64,000 nucleotides of DNA from Microtetraspora malaysiensis (GCF_001528665.1 NZ_BBYJ01000039.1:1-64000); one strand, 5' to 3'; counted from the first letter of the stretch, positions 34,344 to 43,309 are shown. Made by a program: numbers and translations. The notes: generated by a model from the letters alone, not told the origin.

Positions 34344-34706
34344 TCAGTAGACCAGGGCCTGGACGTCGTCGGCGAGGATCTCCTCGACGAACGTGGGCGC
34401 GCCCGCGATCCGGACGCCGTCGATCACGTCGTCGACGGTGATGCCGCGCCGTGCCGCGCACTGGGTGCAGAGCGTGACCTTGCCTCCGGCGAGCACCGCG
34501 TCGAGGAGGTCGGCCAGCGGGGCGGCCTCCTCCAGGTTGAACTCCTTGGCCCGGCCCGGCAGGGCGAACCAGGAGGACTCGCCGGTCAGCCACAGGGAGA
34601 CCGGTACGCCGCTGACCAGAGCCGCGGTCGCGACCGTGAAGGCCTGGTTGCACCGCTCCGGCGCGTCCGCCCCGGCCGTGACCTTGATGACCAGAGATCG
34701 TGCCAT
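34344..34706 (-). CDS. DsrE/DsrF-like family protein
   Basis: 120 residues. Pattern: VIKVTAGADAPERCNQAFTV (first strand and helix), VSLWLTGESSWFALPG, LADLLDAVLAGG, and VTLCTQCAARRGI with two cysteines in the position used by DsrE/peroxiredoxin-like sulfur relay proteins. A sulfur-transfer role is inferred. Convergent with gatD and divergent from the nitrobindin-like gene. Confidence 0.8.
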   Translation of the reverse strand: MARSLVIKVTAGADAPERCNQAFTVATAALVSGVPVSLWLTGESSWFALPGRAKEFNLEEAAPLADLLDAVLAGGKVTLCTQCAARRGITVDDVIDGVRIAGAPTFVEEILADDVQALVY

Positions 34707-34809
34707 GCCCGCAGCCTACATCCGCCGCAAAGCCGTACAAGGTGGGACATGAGGGGCGAGGGGTAGCGACCGGGTCGGACACCTGGACCACGCCCTAAGC
34801 TCGTGTCTT

Positions 34810-35307
34810 ATGGACGTACACCCTGACCTTGAGCCGATCGCCTTCCTGCTCGGCCGCTGGGAGGGAGCCGGCGTCGTCGGCTACCCCACGATGGAGAGCG
34901 CGAACTTCGGGCAGGAGATCGTTTTCGGGCACAACGGCAAGCCCTTCCTGACGTACACCAGCCGGACCTGGCTGCTCGACGACGAGGGCGCCAAGGTGCG
35001 GCCGCTGGCGACCGAGTCGGGCTTCTGGCGGATCCAGCCGGAGCGGCAGCTCGAAGTCTGCATCGCGCACCCGACCGGCATCGTGGAGATCTACCTGGGT
35101 GAGGTCGTCTTCCACAAGATCGAGCTGCGCACCGACCTGGTCGCCCGCACCGACACCGCGAAGGACTACGCGGCCGGCCACCGGATGTACGGGCTGGTCA
35201 ACGGCAACCTGATGTACGCGTACGACATGGCGGCCATGGGGCACCCGCTGCAGTCGCACACGTCGGCCGAGCTGAAGAAGGTCGCCGACTTCACCCCGGA
35301 CGAGTAG
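34810..35307 (+). CDS. Nitrobindin-like (FABP/DUF1794) beta-barrel protein
   Basis: 165 residues. Signature FLLGRWEGAGVVGYPTME at the start and LEVCIAHPTGIVEIYLGEV in the middle fit the THAP4/nitrobindin barrel that can bind ferric heme and react with peroxynitrite. The distal-end histidine usual near the C-terminus (GHPLQSH) is present. Heme binding is inferred from family. Monocistronic. Confidence 0.85.
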   Translation: MDVHPDLEPIAFLLGRWEGAGVVGYPTMESANFGQEIVFGHNGKPFLTYTSRTWLLDDEGAKVRPLATESGFWRIQPERQLEVCIAHPTGIVEIYLGEVVFHKIELRTDLVARTDTAKDYAAGHRMYGLVNGNLMYAYDMAAMGHPLQSHTSAELKKVADFTPDE

Positions 35308-35464
35308 GCCCGCGCCCTCCTCGCCGCACGGCCTGTCGCGCCGCGCGGAGTCCGGCTGTCACGCCGCGCCGCTTCCGCCCGATATCTACGCACCAACCTA
35401 TTTGGGCCGACATATACGGACCGATGGCGGTGGGCGGATACCGACGGGCGGACGAGGAGATGCG

Positions 35465-36460
35465 ATGAGGCCACGGGCGTTGGTGCGGGCGCCGATGCGG
35501 GGTCCCGCGTGGGCCCGGCTGTGCGAACTGGCCGAGGTGATCTACGAGCCGGTCTCGGTACGGCGTCCGCCGCGCGGCTATGCGGCGGCGGAGCTGGCCG
35601 CCCGGCTGGAGGAGGAGCACGCCCGCATCCTCATTACCGACGGAGACGAGGTCGGCGGGCCGGTGCTCGACCTGCCCCTGATCGCGGTCGCCTGCACGCG
35701 CGCGGAGCCGGTCAACGTGGACGTCGCGGCGGCCACGGCCCGGGGGATCCCCGTGCTGTGCGCCCCCGGACGCGACGCCGACGGCGTCGCCGAGCTCACC
35801 CTCGCCCTGCTGCTGGCGGTGAACCGCCGGCTGCTGGTGGCCGACCGTGACCTCCGGGCGGGCCATACGCGTGATGAGCGCGAGCGGCACCGGTCCTGGG
35901 AGCTGGCCGGCCGGACCTTCGGCATCGTCGGAGGCGGCCCGTCGGCGCGGGCGGTCACCTGGCGCATGAAGGGGCTCGGGATGCGGGTGATCGTCCACGG
36001 CCCCGAGGCGCCCCGGGCCCGGCCCGGCATCGACCGGCTGATCGCCGAGGCCGACGTGGTCTCCGTCCATGGCGTTCCGGTTCGCGACGGCGGCCCGATC
36101 GGCACCCGAGGCGCGTTCGGCATCCCCGGAACGGGCGCCGTGATCGGCGCGGCCGAGTTCGCCGCCATGAAGCCGGGAGCGATCTTCATCAACACCGCCG
36201 GCCCCGAGTTCCACGACGCCGAGGCACTGGTCGGCGCTCTGAAGACTGGGCATCTCGGCGGTGCGGCGCTCGACCACGTCCCCCCGGATCCGCACCACCC
36301 TCTGCTGGGCATGGACAACGTCGTGCTGACCCCGGGCATCGGCGACGGGACGTACGACACCGAGGTGAACCACAGCCGGATGATCTGCGGGGACATTGTG
36401 CGCCTGCTCGGCGGAGAGCCGCCGCTGCACTGCGCGAACCCGGAGGCGCTGGGCGTCTGA
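35465..36460 (+). CDS. D-2-hydroxyacid dehydrogenase homologue lacking catalytic residues
   Basis: 331 residues from the ATG at 35465 (GAGGAGA upstream). The fold is recognisable: VAELTLALLLAVNRR, ELAGRTFGIVGGG, MKPGAIFINTA, GALKTGHLGGAALDHV, NVVLTPGIGDGTYDTE. The three residues of the family's Arg-Glu-His triad are replaced: Arg of NTARG is Gly (NTAGP), Glu of the xxEP motif is Asp (PPDP), His of TPHIGG is Gly (TPGIGD). The dinucleotide loop GLGxIG is also altered (GGGPSARA). Probably a non-catalytic or repurposed NAD-binding protein. Confidence 0.8.
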   Translation: MRPRALVRAPMRGPAWARLCELAEVIYEPVSVRRPPRGYAAAELAARLEEEHARILITDGDEVGGPVLDLPLIAVACTRAEPVNVDVAAATARGIPVLCAPGRDADGVAELTLALLLAVNRRLLVADRDLRAGHTRDERERHRSWELAGRTFGIVGGGPSARAVTWRMKGLGMRVIVHGPEAPRARPGIDRLIAEADVVSVHGVPVRDGGPIGTRGAFGIPGTGAVIGAAEFAAMKPGAIFINTAGPEFHDAEALVGALKTGHLGGAALDHVPPDPHHPLLGMDNVVLTPGIGDGTYDTEVNHSRMICGDIVRLLGGEPPLHCANPEALGV

Positions 36461-36477
36461 CCCCGATCCCGGCCCTT

Positions 36478-36712
36478 GGAGAAAAGAAAGAACCCCGGGC
36501 GCGCTCCGCCTCTGGGTGAGGCGGGCCGGCTGGACCAAGGCGGGGAACGGGTCCCACACCGCCGGCTGCCCGGGGTTCCGGTGTCTGTCGAGGATTCGCC
36601 GGACGTCGTACGACATCCGGACGGAGGTCCGAATGGACGGCGTCCTAGCGGACAGCCACCTCGCTAGCCCAATTATGGATAACCATTGTCTGGACCACCT
36701 CCTTTCTGCGTG
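36478..36712 (-). ncRNA. Candidate short structured transcript with an extreme ribosome site
   Basis: On the minus strand, -35 TTGCCA (36747-36742) and -10 CATAAC (36725-36720) are 16 bases apart, so transcription should begin near 36712. Five bases on comes AGAAAGGAGGTGGTCC (36707-36692), then a 13-codon ORF, a branched region, and a long-range stem GAACCCCGGGC/GCCCGGGGTTC (36578-36568 with 36500-36490) followed by TTTCTTTTCTCC, an intrinsic-terminator-like end. The whole is about 235 nt and antisense to nothing known. Could be a small RNA, a leader peptide without a downstream gene, or both. Confidence 0.45.
36645..36686 (-). CDS. 13-codon ORF behind a near-complete 16S-complementary ribosome site
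   Basis: ATG at 36686-36684 to TAG at 36647-36645 encodes MVIHNWASEVAVR. Positions 36688-36707 read on the plus strand match the conserved 16S rRNA 3' tail (..GGATCACCTCCTTTCT) at 18 of 20 bases, so this mRNA could pair with almost the entire tail. Too short to judge as a protein; the ribosome site is the notable element. Confidence 0.4.
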   Translation of the reverse strand: MVIHNWASEVAVR

Positions 36713-36833
36713 CCTGTACGTTATGCGACGCCCGGAGGGGGTGGCAACCGATTATTCGGCGATCTTTTCCGCGGCCCTGACCAGGCCTGATGGGAACAAA
36801 AGGGAACAGTGCGCCGGTGATCACGACGAAACG

Positions 36834-36867
36834 GCGCGGGGCCGGACGAAGTCGTCCGGCCCCGCGC
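36834..36867. terminator. Terminator downstream of the subtilase gene
   Basis: A perfect 14-bp stem (GCGCGGGGCCGGAC with GTCCGGCCCCGCGC) around GAAGTC, flanked by AAA on the left and TTTCGTTT on the right, so usable from either side. It ends the subtilase transcript. Confidence 0.8.
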
Positions 36868-36900
36868 TTTCGTTTCTCCGGGTCAAATCGGATCAGGCCG

Positions 36901-39852
36901 TCAGTTGACGCTGATCACGGTTCCGGCCCCGTTGGGGTACTCGATGTAACCGGTGTGCGGCCGCCCGTCGGGGAGCCCCGACCAGCTGGCGGTGAGCGTC
37001 TCGGCGACCCCCGGGATGCCCTTGAGCTTGCGCGGCGACACGGCCAGACCGCCCGTGCCCGGGGTGCCGGTCACCACGTTGGCCTGCGCGTGGAACGGAG
37101 TCGACGTGGTACCCGGCGCGGTCAGGAAGCTGACGAGCACGAAGGTGTACGTGCCGGCCTTCGGCCGCGGGAGGACCAGCCGGTAGTCGTCGCCGTCGCG
37201 ATCCACCCAACCCGCCATCTCGGTGCCCTGGTAGATGACCAGTCCGCCGAAGCCCAGCTCCAGGTCGTTGTCGGGGCGGGCCCGGAACTCCACGGCCTTG
37301 GCCCCCTCAGGGACGTCGATCGTGTACTGCTTGCCCATGACCTCCTCGGGGCCGACCGAGCCGACGATCTCCGGGCCGGAGACCAGCCCGTAGGTCGTGA
37401 TGTCGGTCTTCTTCGCGACCGGGGTCACCTCGAAGGACACCGACCCGTCCGTGCCCGTGCCCCGCACGTCGGCGGGAGCGATCATGCCCTGGACGGTCAC
37501 CGCGATGGCGCTGCGAACGGTGTGGCCCTCGCCCGTCCAGGTCAGCGAGCCGGTGACGCCGGTCGCGTCCTCGTCCTTCACCTCCATGGTGACGGTGAAC
37601 GACTTGGTCTCCCCCGCCCGGTCGAAGCGGAGCATGGACGGGCTCACCTTGGCCTTGACGCCGGGCAGGTCGATGTCGGCCTTGTACTTGCCGGGCGTGA
37701 CGGCCGTCAGCGTACGGGTGATGGTACGGGTGCCGGCTAGCGAACCGACGGCGATCGAGGGGTAGTTCAGGTCGCTCGTGGCGATCGGCGCCACCCCGCT
37801 GCCCGTCCGGACGCCCAGACCCTCCAGGTAGCCGAGCCAGTCCTGCTCCGCGGAGTCGTAGACCAGGCCGGGCTCGAGCATCCGGGCCGGGTCGACGTTG
37901 CCCGCGCCCTGCGCGTAGACGTCGGTGCTGCTCGTGCCGTCGGCGTTCTTGGTCGGCGCGGCGGTCGTCATCATCGCGGACTTGATCGCCATCGGCGACA
38001 GGTCAGGGTACTTGCCCAGGTAGAGCGCGGCCAGACCCGCGATGTGCGGCGCGGCCATCGAGGTGCCGTCGTAGAAGCCGAACGTGTTGCCGTTGTTCGC
38101 CGGAGGGGCCACGGCCGCCAGGACCGAGACACCGGGGGCGGCGATGTCGGGCTTGATCAGGTCGCCGTGGTTGGTCAGCGACGGGCCGCGCGAGGAGAAC
38201 CCCGCCACCTGCGGGTAGACGGCCCCCTCGGCGCTCGCGGCCCGCAGGGTCGCGGTCGCCCCGTCCGTCGCCGCGTACGCCGGCACGGCCCGCGCGTCGG
38301 ACCCGGTGATGTGCACGGTCGGCACGGCGTGCGAGTCGGCGACGGTGTCCTCGTCGGCCATGTTGACCATGATCATCCCGATGCCGCCGGCCCGCTTCAC
38401 CTCACCGGACTTCTCCAGGCGCGGGACGATGCCCCGCTCGCAAACGATGATCTTCCCGGCGGTCTTGGCCGGGTCGAGGCTGTTCTTGGCGCAGATCTGC
38501 GCGTCCGAGTCCGTGGCGGAGTCGTTCTTCACCAGCAGGCCCGTGGCCAGCGGCTTGGGCCCCAGCGGGTCGGTGACCGTGGTGCTCGAACCGCGGTACC
38601 TGGTGCCGTCGCCCAGCTCGACCTCGCCCAGGTACGGCGCGGTCGTGCTCGCGGCCACGGTGGTCGTCCACGGCATGGTGTTGTCCAGCGTCGAGGCGCC
38701 CGGCCCGCTGTTGCCTCCGGCGGTGGAGACGAAGATGCCGCTCGCGGCGGCCGCGCGGAAGGCGAGCCCGATCGGGTCCGACGCCCGGGATTCCGATTCG
38801 CTGCCCACCGAGTAGTTGATCACATCGACGCCGTCGGCCACCGCCTGGTCGATGGCGGCCAGGATGTCGGAGCCCGCGCCGCCGGACTGCTGGCCGTCGG
38901 CGCTCTCCCAGAGTGCCTTGTAGACGGCGATCGCCGCGCCGGGCGCGACACCGGAGATCCGGCCGAAGTCGACGCCGTTCACGCTCGCCGGCACGTCCGC
39001 GTTGCCCGCGGCGGTGGAGGCGGTGTGCGAGCCGTGTCCTCCCCCGTCACGCGGAGAGACGTAGTCGGCCCGATTGGCCGGCGGAACACTCCGCAGCCAG
39101 GCGTCGCCGTAGTAACGGGCGCTGATCACCTTCTGGTTGCACAGGTCCGCGGTGAACTGCTCGCCGGTCTGGCAGACGCCGGTGAAGGTGCCGCCGTCGG
39201 CCTTCTTCATGACCGTGGTCGAGCCCTGCAGATAGGGCCGGTACGGGTCGGCGTCCGTGGGCGCCTCGGTGCCGAGGGCCGGGGCCGCGAACAACGGGTT
39301 CTCCGGCCAGATGCCGGTGTCGATCACGCCGACCACGACGCCCTTGCCCGCGTTCGCGGTGCCGCCGAGCCTGGACCACAGGCCGGACTCGCCGGACAGG
39401 CCGAGGAAGTCGGTCGACCTGCGGTCGTCGAGGGCCTTGTGCAGGCGGTCGGGGACGACGGAGAGCACATCCTGCGTGGCGTTCAGTTGGGCCGCCTGGG
39501 CCATGGTGAGCTTGGCGACGAACGCGTTGGAGGCCACGGAGAACTGCTTGGCCGGCGTGGCGCCGACACTGCGGGAGACCTGGTTCTGCTTGCCCCTGAG
39601 GTGGTCGCGGTAGCGCTTGGCGTTCGCGCCGGCGGTGTCCACCTTCTTGCCCTTGCCGGGCTTGGTGGCGGGGATGCCGGCGACGCCGCCGTCATAGGTG
39701 GCGAGCGGCTGGTCGGCCAGCGTGACGATGTAGGTGTCGGTCTGCTCGGCGGACGGAGGTGTCTCGGCCAATGCGGGGTTCGCCGTGAACGCCAGGGCGG
39801 CGGCCAGCAGGGCGGCGCCGTACGCACTGACGCGTTGGGTCGTGCTGTGCAT
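36901..39852 (-). CDS. Secreted subtilisin-like serine protease (S8) with inserted PA domain
   Basis: 983 residues from the ATG at 39850-39852 (GAGGAACT upstream), which gives a signal peptide (YGAALLAAALAFTANPALA). Order: I9 propeptide (DTYIVTLADQPLATY, about 36-135), catalytic domain with Asp in VIDTGIWPE, His in GHGSHTAST and Ser in DGTSMAAPHIAG, a protease-associated insert (about 390-510, IIVCERG, GGIGMIMVN), and a C-terminal Fn3-like region (about 690-800) plus a further beta domain. Layout matches the plant-like subtilases of actinomycetes. Extracellular proteolysis; target unknown. Confidence 0.93.
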   Translation of the reverse strand: MHSTTQRVSAYGAALLAAALAFTANPALAETPPSAEQTDTYIVTLADQPLATYDGGVAGIPATKPGKGKKVDTAGANAKRYRDHLRGKQNQVSRSVGATPAKQFSVASNAFVAKLTMAQAAQLNATQDVLSVVPDRLHKALDDRRSTDFLGLSGESGLWSRLGGTANAGKGVVVGVIDTGIWPENPLFAAPALGTEAPTDADPYRPYLQGSTTVMKKADGGTFTGVCQTGEQFTADLCNQKVISARYYGDAWLRSVPPANRADYVSPRDGGGHGSHTASTAAGNADVPASVNGVDFGRISGVAPGAAIAVYKALWESADGQQSGGAGSDILAAIDQAVADGVDVINYSVGSESESRASDPIGLAFRAAAASGIFVSTAGGNSGPGASTLDNTMPWTTTVAASTTAPYLGEVELGDGTRYRGSSTTVTDPLGPKPLATGLLVKNDSATDSDAQICAKNSLDPAKTAGKIIVCERGIVPRLEKSGEVKRAGGIGMIMVNMADEDTVADSHAVPTVHITGSDARAVPAYAATDGATATLRAASAEGAVYPQVAGFSSRGPSLTNHGDLIKPDIAAPGVSVLAAVAPPANNGNTFGFYDGTSMAAPHIAGLAALYLGKYPDLSPMAIKSAMMTTAAPTKNADGTSSTDVYAQGAGNVDPARMLEPGLVYDSAEQDWLGYLEGLGVRTGSGVAPIATSDLNYPSIAVGSLAGTRTITRTLTAVTPGKYKADIDLPGVKAKVSPSMLRFDRAGETKSFTVTMEVKDEDATGVTGSLTWTGEGHTVRSAIAVTVQGMIAPADVRGTGTDGSVSFEVTPVAKKTDITTYGLVSGPEIVGSVGPEEVMGKQYTIDVPEGAKAVEFRARPDNDLELGFGGLVIYQGTEMAGWVDRDGDDYRLVLPRPKAGTYTFVLVSFLTAPGTTSTPFHAQANVVTGTPGTGGLAVSPRKLKGIPGVAETLTASWSGLPDGRPHTGYIEYPNGAGTVISVN

Positions 39853-40122
39853 AGTTCCTCTTGGGGGGAGGGGGAGGGCGTCGTCCACCGGGGCGAGATC
39901 ACCCGGGATGGACAGCAAGAAGTGAACGCTGCGGCGGATGCGCTTGTCGAGACACGGCGCTGTCAGCTTTGGTCACGTGACGGATTTCGTCACCGACGAC
40001 CATGATCCGAAGCCGCACGATCACGTGACCTGACCCGGCGGGAACAGCCGGCCCGCGGCGTTCCGCGCGCCGGGGCGACGGCTTCGTCATACGCGTGAGC
40101 TGCCGGGAGGTAATCGGCGACG

Positions 40123-40136
40123 GATTTGTACAAATC
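40123..40136. promoter_or_regulatory. Palindromic operator upstream of nur
   Basis: GATTTGTACAAATC is a perfect 14-bp palindrome 30 bases before the nur ATG, in an AT-rich patch unusual for this genome. Placement suggests autoregulation by the Fur-family product. Confidence 0.55.
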
Positions 40137-40165
40137 GGTGGCGCGGAGACTCGTACACTCTGTGC

Positions 40166-40576
40166 ATGACCGACACTTGGCACGAGGAGTTGCGGGCACG
40201 CGGCTACCGGGTCACACCTCAGCGTCAACTGGTGCTGGAGGCGGTCTCCTCGCTCGGTCACGCGACGCCGGAGGACATCTGCTCGCGGGTGCAGGAGACG
40301 GCGCGCGGCGTCAACATCTCGACCGTCTACCGCACGCTGGAGCTCCTCGAAGAGCTCGGCATGGTCACCCACACCCATCTCGGGCACGGCGCGCCGACCT
40401 ACCATCTGGCGTCCGAGGCCGACCACGTGCACCTCGTGTGCCGGGGCTGCGGCGAGGTGACCGAGGTCCGGCCCGAGATGGTCCAGGGGCTCGTCGGCAC
40501 CCTGGAGGACGAGCTGGGGTTCGCGACGGACGTCCGCCACCTGACCGTCTTCGGCCGTTGCCGCGACTGCCGCTGA
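40166..40576 (+). CDS. nur: Fur-family metalloregulator, probably nickel-responsive Nur
   Basis: 136 residues. Winged helix: RGYRVTPQRQLVLEAV and GVNISTVYRTLELLEELG. Metal region: HTHLGHGAPTYHL, DHVHLVCRGCGEV with Cys-x2-Cys, and C-terminal FGRCRDCR. The wording is close to Streptomyces Nur, which controls nickel uptake and superoxide dismutase choice, and a folate-binding ygfZ gene follows. Zur or another Fur member is the alternative. Confidence 0.8.
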   Translation: MTDTWHEELRARGYRVTPQRQLVLEAVSSLGHATPEDICSRVQETARGVNISTVYRTLELLEELGMVTHTHLGHGAPTYHLASEADHVHLVCRGCGEVTEVRPEMVQGLVGTLEDELGFATDVRHLTVFGRCRDCR

Positions 40577-40630
40577 TCTCGGGGCGCTCCCGCTGCGCCG
40601 CGTCGCTGCGGGCGGCAATAGCCTTGAGCC

Positions 40631-41671
40631 ATGCGCAGCCCTTTGCTGGACACACCCGGAGCCGTCGCCGCCGAAGGCCCTGACGCGACAGTCGCCGCTC
40701 ACTACGGAGAGCCCTTCGCCGAGCAGCGGGCCCTCGCGAACGGCGAGGCCCTCGTGGACCGGAGCCACCGCGAGGTCATCCGTGTCTCCGGCCCGGACCG
40801 GCTCAGCTGGCTCAACAGCCTGAGCTCCCAGAAGCTCGACGATCTCGCGTCCGGCACGCCCACCCAGACGCTGTTCCTCGATCCGCAGGGGCGGGTCGAG
40901 CACCACCTCGTCCTGGTGGACGACGGAGCGGCCGTCTGGGCGCACGTCGAGCCCGGCACTGCCGCCGGTCTGGTCGCCTTCCTGGAGAAGATGCGCTTCA
41001 TGCTCCAGGTGGAGGTCGCCGACGTCACCGCCGAGTACGCCGTCGTCTCCGTCGCCGCCCCCGGCGGTGCCGTACGCGTGCCGGACGGCCTGCCCGAGGG
41101 GAGCGTTGTGATCGGCGGAGACCTGCTGATCCCCCGCGCCCGGCTGGCGACCGCGGCGGAGGACCTCGGGCTGCGCCCGGCCGGGCTGTGGGCCTACGAG
41201 GCGCTGCGCATCGAGGCGCACGAGCCGCGTCTCGGGTTCGACACCGACCACAAGACGATCCCGCACGAGGTCGGCTGGATCGGCGCGGCGGTGCACCTGA
41301 CCAAGGGCTGCTACCGCGGGCAGGAGACGGTCGCCCGGGTCCACAACCTCGGCCATCCGCCGCGCCGGCTGGTCTTCCTGCACCTGGACGGCAGCGTGGA
41401 CACGCTGCCCCCGCACGGCGCCCCGGTGACGCTCCAGGGGCAGGGAGCGGAGGCCCGGGAGGACGGCGAGGCGCCGCAGATCGGCTTCGTCGGCTCGTCC
41501 GCCCGCCACCACGAGCTCGGGCCTGTCGCGCTGGCCGTGGTGAAGCGGACCGTCCCGGTGGACGCCGTCCTGCTCGCGGGCGGCGTGGCGGCGTCGCAGG
41601 AGGTCGTCGTCCCGCCGGACGCGGGGCGCAACGTGCAGATCGATCCCGGCCTACGCCGCCGCATCCGGTAA
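40631..41671 (+). CDS. ygfZ: YgfZ/GcvT-like folate-binding protein
   Basis: 346 residues. The YgfZ signature K-G-C-Y-x-G-Q-E is present as TKGCYRGQETVARVHNLG at about 220, after VDRSHREVIRVSGPDRLSWL at the N-terminus and ALRIEAHEPRLGFDTDHKTI. YgfZ helps assemble or repair iron-sulfur clusters using tetrahydrofolate. Follows nur by 54 bases; ends in a hairpin terminator. Confidence 0.92.
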   Translation: MRSPLLDTPGAVAAEGPDATVAAHYGEPFAEQRALANGEALVDRSHREVIRVSGPDRLSWLNSLSSQKLDDLASGTPTQTLFLDPQGRVEHHLVLVDDGAAVWAHVEPGTAAGLVAFLEKMRFMLQVEVADVTAEYAVVSVAAPGGAVRVPDGLPEGSVVIGGDLLIPRARLATAAEDLGLRPAGLWAYEALRIEAHEPRLGFDTDHKTIPHEVGWIGAAVHLTKGCYRGQETVARVHNLGHPPRRLVFLHLDGSVDTLPPHGAPVTLQGQGAEAREDGEAPQIGFVGSSARHHELGPVALAVVKRTVPVDAVLLAGGVAASQEVVVPPDAGRNVQIDPGLRRRIR

Positions 41672-41682
41672 GGGGTGGCGTG

Positions 41683-41714
41683 AAGGGCGTGATCAGGAAT
41701 GATCACGCCCTTTT
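41683..41714 (+). terminator. Terminator after ygfZ
   Basis: AAGGGCGTGATCA and TGATCACGCCCTTTTC form a 13-bp stem with a four-base loop and a T-rich end. Confidence 0.85.
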
Positions 41715-41892
41715 CTTGCCTCTCGACTTTCCTCAACTACCCGTGCGAGCACCGTCAATCATTACGGCGCGGAACCATCACGCGAGGGGCGCGGCGGTGT
41801 CTGGACTGAGGAACGAGTGAGGAGCGACTCCGAGTGACGAGGGAAGACATCGACTGAGGGCGCCCCGAGCCCGCGCGAGCGGGCGAGCGCAA

Positions 41893-42705
41893 TCAATTCG
41901 TCCAGATGGCGGCGTACTTGCCGTCCTCGCTGTTCACCTGGGCGGGGTAGTAGCCCTTGGCCATGAGCTCGTTGAACCGGCTCTGGTAGCCGGAGCTCGA
42001 CATCCCGGTGTACTCGAACCAGCTGCCGGCCTTGTCCTGGCGCCAGACGGTCGTGAAGGTGCCGCCGGGGGCCACCGCGACGTACGCGGGGCGGTAGCCG
42101 TTGGCGACGCGTAGTTTGAACGCCTCGCTGTCATCCGCGGTCGACAGGCTGTAGTTGACGTGCCACTTGACGCCGGAGCGGTTAGGCGTCCAGATCGCCG
42201 CGTACGTCGGGGCGGCGGCGGTGCCGTACACGTCGATCGACGTCAGCATGAGCCCCTTGGCCTTGGCCTCGAGGTTCGCCGAGGTGAGCTGGTCCATGGT
42301 CATGTTGTGCCGGGCGAGGAAGTCGCTGGACTTCTTCACGAAGACGGCCGCGAAGCGGGCGGCGTCGCCGCTGCCGGTGGCCGTGACGACCGTGGGCTGG
42401 TAGCCCTTCGCGGAGTACTCGTTGAACCGCTGCTGGTAGCCCTGGGCGGACATGTCCTGGAACATGGCCCAGGCGGGGCCGGACGACTTGACCCACACGC
42501 CGGCGTAGCTGGGGCCGGAGGAGATGCTCAGGCTGACGGGGGTGTAGCCCTTGCCGCTCAGCTCCTGGAACTTCTGCGTCTGCTGTGCGGAGGTGAGGCC
42601 GTGGTAGGCGACGGGCGCGGTGGGCGCCTGGGCGTGCGCCGCGGCCGGCGTCGCCGCCACGGCGAGCGTGACGGCTGCGACGGCGAGCGTTCGGATGGTA
42701 CGCAT
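41893..42705 (-). CDS. Secreted tandem-repeat protein (BTRD1-like)
   Basis: 270 residues. Signal peptide (TLAVAAVTLAVAATPAAAHA), then about five repeats of roughly 45-50 residues built on F.EL..KGY.P..V......YA.VW (FQELSGKGYTPVSLS, FNEYSAKGYQPTVVT, FKLRVANGYRPAYVA, FNELMAKGYYPAQVN; endings YAGVWV, FAAVFV, YAAIWT, FTTVWR). This matches the bacterial tandem repeat domain found in secreted proteins such as serine-hydrolase fusions; here it stands alone with no catalytic domain. Function unknown. Confidence 0.8.
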   Translation of the reverse strand: MRTIRTLAVAAVTLAVAATPAAAHAQAPTAPVAYHGLTSAQQTQKFQELSGKGYTPVSLSISSGPSYAGVWVKSSGPAWAMFQDMSAQGYQQRFNEYSAKGYQPTVVTATGSGDAARFAAVFVKKSSDFLARHNMTMDQLTSANLEAKAKGLMLTSIDVYGTAAAPTYAAIWTPNRSGVKWHVNYSLSTADDSEAFKLRVANGYRPAYVAVAPGGTFTTVWRQDKAGSWFEYTGMSSSGYQSRFNELMAKGYYPAQVNSEDGKYAAIWTN

Positions 42706-42775
42706 GACCCTCCCCGGGGGTTATGGGCGTTCATGATCTTGGGCGGGGAACGACCCTAACAGAGGAAGATCCGCT

Positions 42776-43201
42776 TCAAACCTCGATCAGTAAAGTGATC
42801 GGCCCGTCATTTGTCAGTGACACCTTCATGTCGGCGCCGAAGACTCCGGTCTCCACCCGTGCGCCCAGCGACCTGAGTTCGGACACGACCGCCTCGACCA
42901 GCGGCTCGGCCACCGGGCCGGGCGCGGCCGCCTGCCACGTGGGCCGCCGCCCCTTGCGGGCGTCGCCGTACAGTGTGAACTGGCTCACCACGAGCAGCGG
43001 GGCGTCGACGTCGGAGCAGGACTTCTCGCCGTGCAGGACGCGCAGCCCCCAGAGCTTGCCGGCCAGCCGGGCCGCCTCGGCCGGGCCGTCGGTGTGGGTG
43101 GCCCCGACCAGGACGAGCAGGCCGGGCTCGTCGATCGCTCCCACGACTTCGCCGTCCACCACTACTGACGCGGAGCTGACCCGCTGCACGACCGCACGCA
43201 T
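42776..43201 (-). CDS. dtd: D-aminoacyl-tRNA deacylase
   Basis: 141 residues from the ATG at 43199-43201. DTD signatures: [30 protein letters not shown], and the C-terminal [17 protein letters not shown] with the Gly-cisPro motif of the second monomer. It removes D-amino acids (and Gly from tRNA-Ala) from tRNA. Full length. Divergent from asparaginase. Confidence 0.95.
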   Translation of the reverse strand: MRAVVQRVSSASVVVDGEVVGAIDEPGLLVLVGATHTDGPAEAARLAGKLWGLRVLHGEKSCSDVDAPLLVVSQFTLYGDARKGRRPTWQAAAPGPVAEPLVEAVVSELRSLGARVETGVFGADMKVSLTNDGPITLLIEV

Positions 43202-43309
43202 GGCCCCGAATTCTGCCACGTCCGGACGGAAGCGACCGGATCGGGCGGAAGAAAACCGGGCGGCCCGCGGCGGGTCGGGTGTGTCCCTGTTCATGCGTAC
43301 ACTCGCCGT

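Noticed and set aside
39955-39975. GGCGCTGTCAGCTT identical to part of the tRNA-Gly core
   Set aside because: Only about 14 bases match, without the GGGAA or any arm, and it lies in the subtilase upstream region; taken as chance.
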